Assembly (NCBI GenBank): GCA_016110215.1
Contig: JADWQD010000003.1
Span: 992,001 to 1,056,000 of the forward strand
DNA from: Capronia americana
Lineage: Eukaryota; Ascomycota; Eurotiomycetes; Chaetothyriales; Herpotrichiellaceae
DNA: 64,000 bases
Reading direction: 5' to 3'
The position numbers and the translations under genes were made by a program. Below the pieces are notes generated by a model. That model saw only the letters and a program-made list of their open reading frames with translations. It had not been told where the DNA came from and made no database searches. Of this stretch, positions 63,901-64,000 are shown one piece after another (the stretch's first letter is position 1; every line of letters starts with the position of its first letter).

Positions 63901-64000
63901 GCCACACCTGCACGTGTCAGTCTTTCATCTTCACATCCTCGTCTCATTACCAGATGACTGGATGATGATTTCATTGAATATGAAAAATCGAGACTGCGAG

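Larger units (their letters stand above)
62633..64000. other. Terminal 1.4 kb intergenic region
   Basis: No recognisable gene. It holds a 63-bp tandem duplication at 63587-63712 and a GACT tetranucleotide array at 63857-63900. A 194-codon plus-strand frame at 62665-63249 has no signature. Confidence 0.55.

Overview
This window looks like nuclear DNA of a filamentous ascomycete (Pezizomycotina). The genes carry short GT-AG introns of 43-134 nt, often with a CTGAC/CTAAC-like branch point. The gene set is that of a mould: an FlbD-type Myb regulator of conidiation, an RGS-LOV photoreceptor, fungal-specific transcription-factor and DUF3712 families, a GT41 O-GlcNAc transferase and filamentous-type MFS carriers. 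A placement within Eurotiomycetes or a related class is only an inference. No prokaryotic, viral or transposase-type gene was recognised. All exon joins were worked out by eye from splice signals and reading frame.

Layout. 0.7-2.7 kb: RGS-LOV-PAS protein (+). 3.6-7.3 kb: CMR1/WDR76-like WD40 protein and an orphan fungal transcription-factor-like protein, both (-). 9.0-11.5 kb: MFS monocarboxylate-type carrier and a His/Arg/Ser-rich small protein (+). 11.9-23.5 kb is a dense housekeeping block: ATG6 (-) / SCM3 (+), MCY1-type cysteine synthase (-) / mitochondrial MidA-like methyltransferase (+), ARPC2 (-) / UTP12 (+). These are three divergent pairs on short shared promoters. 23.5-28.7 kb: 5.2 kb without a recognisable gene, then flbD (28.7-29.9). 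29.9-36.6 kb: 6.7 kb without a recognisable gene, rich in simple repeats and TACGGAGTA-type motifs, then a secreted alpha-carbonic anhydrase (-). 39.4-44.3 kb: a 4.9 kb intronless O-GlcNAc transferase gene (-). 46.8-49.9 kb: mitochondrial adenylate kinase (-) / primase large subunit PRI2 (+). 51.0-59.1 kb: a more accessory stretch with a GNAT acetyltransferase, an Fe(II)/2-oxoglutarate oxygenase, a Git1-like MFS permease and a GA4-desaturase-like oxidoreductase, all (+). 59.5-62.6 kb: a DUF3712/Tag1-type vacuolar membrane protein and a small hypothetical protein. The last 1.4 kb is repeat-bearing intergenic DNA.

How they fit together. Most genes are unrelated core functions: autophagy, kinetochore chromatin, actin nucleation, ribosome biogenesis, replication and mitochondrial metabolism. 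Two themes stand out. First, signalling and development: a light-sensing RGS protein and flbD, the latter preceded by a very large upstream region. Second, PRI2, SCM3 and CMR1 have ACGCGT or CGCGAAA elements upstream, suggesting shared G1/S control. The 51-59 kb stretch has the composition of a small tailoring-enzyme/transport cluster without a backbone synthase; this is a hypothesis. I found no clearly unprecedented system. The best leads are the two large intergenic regions, the motif-rich block at 31.2-36.0 kb and the oxidoreductase/transporter stretch.
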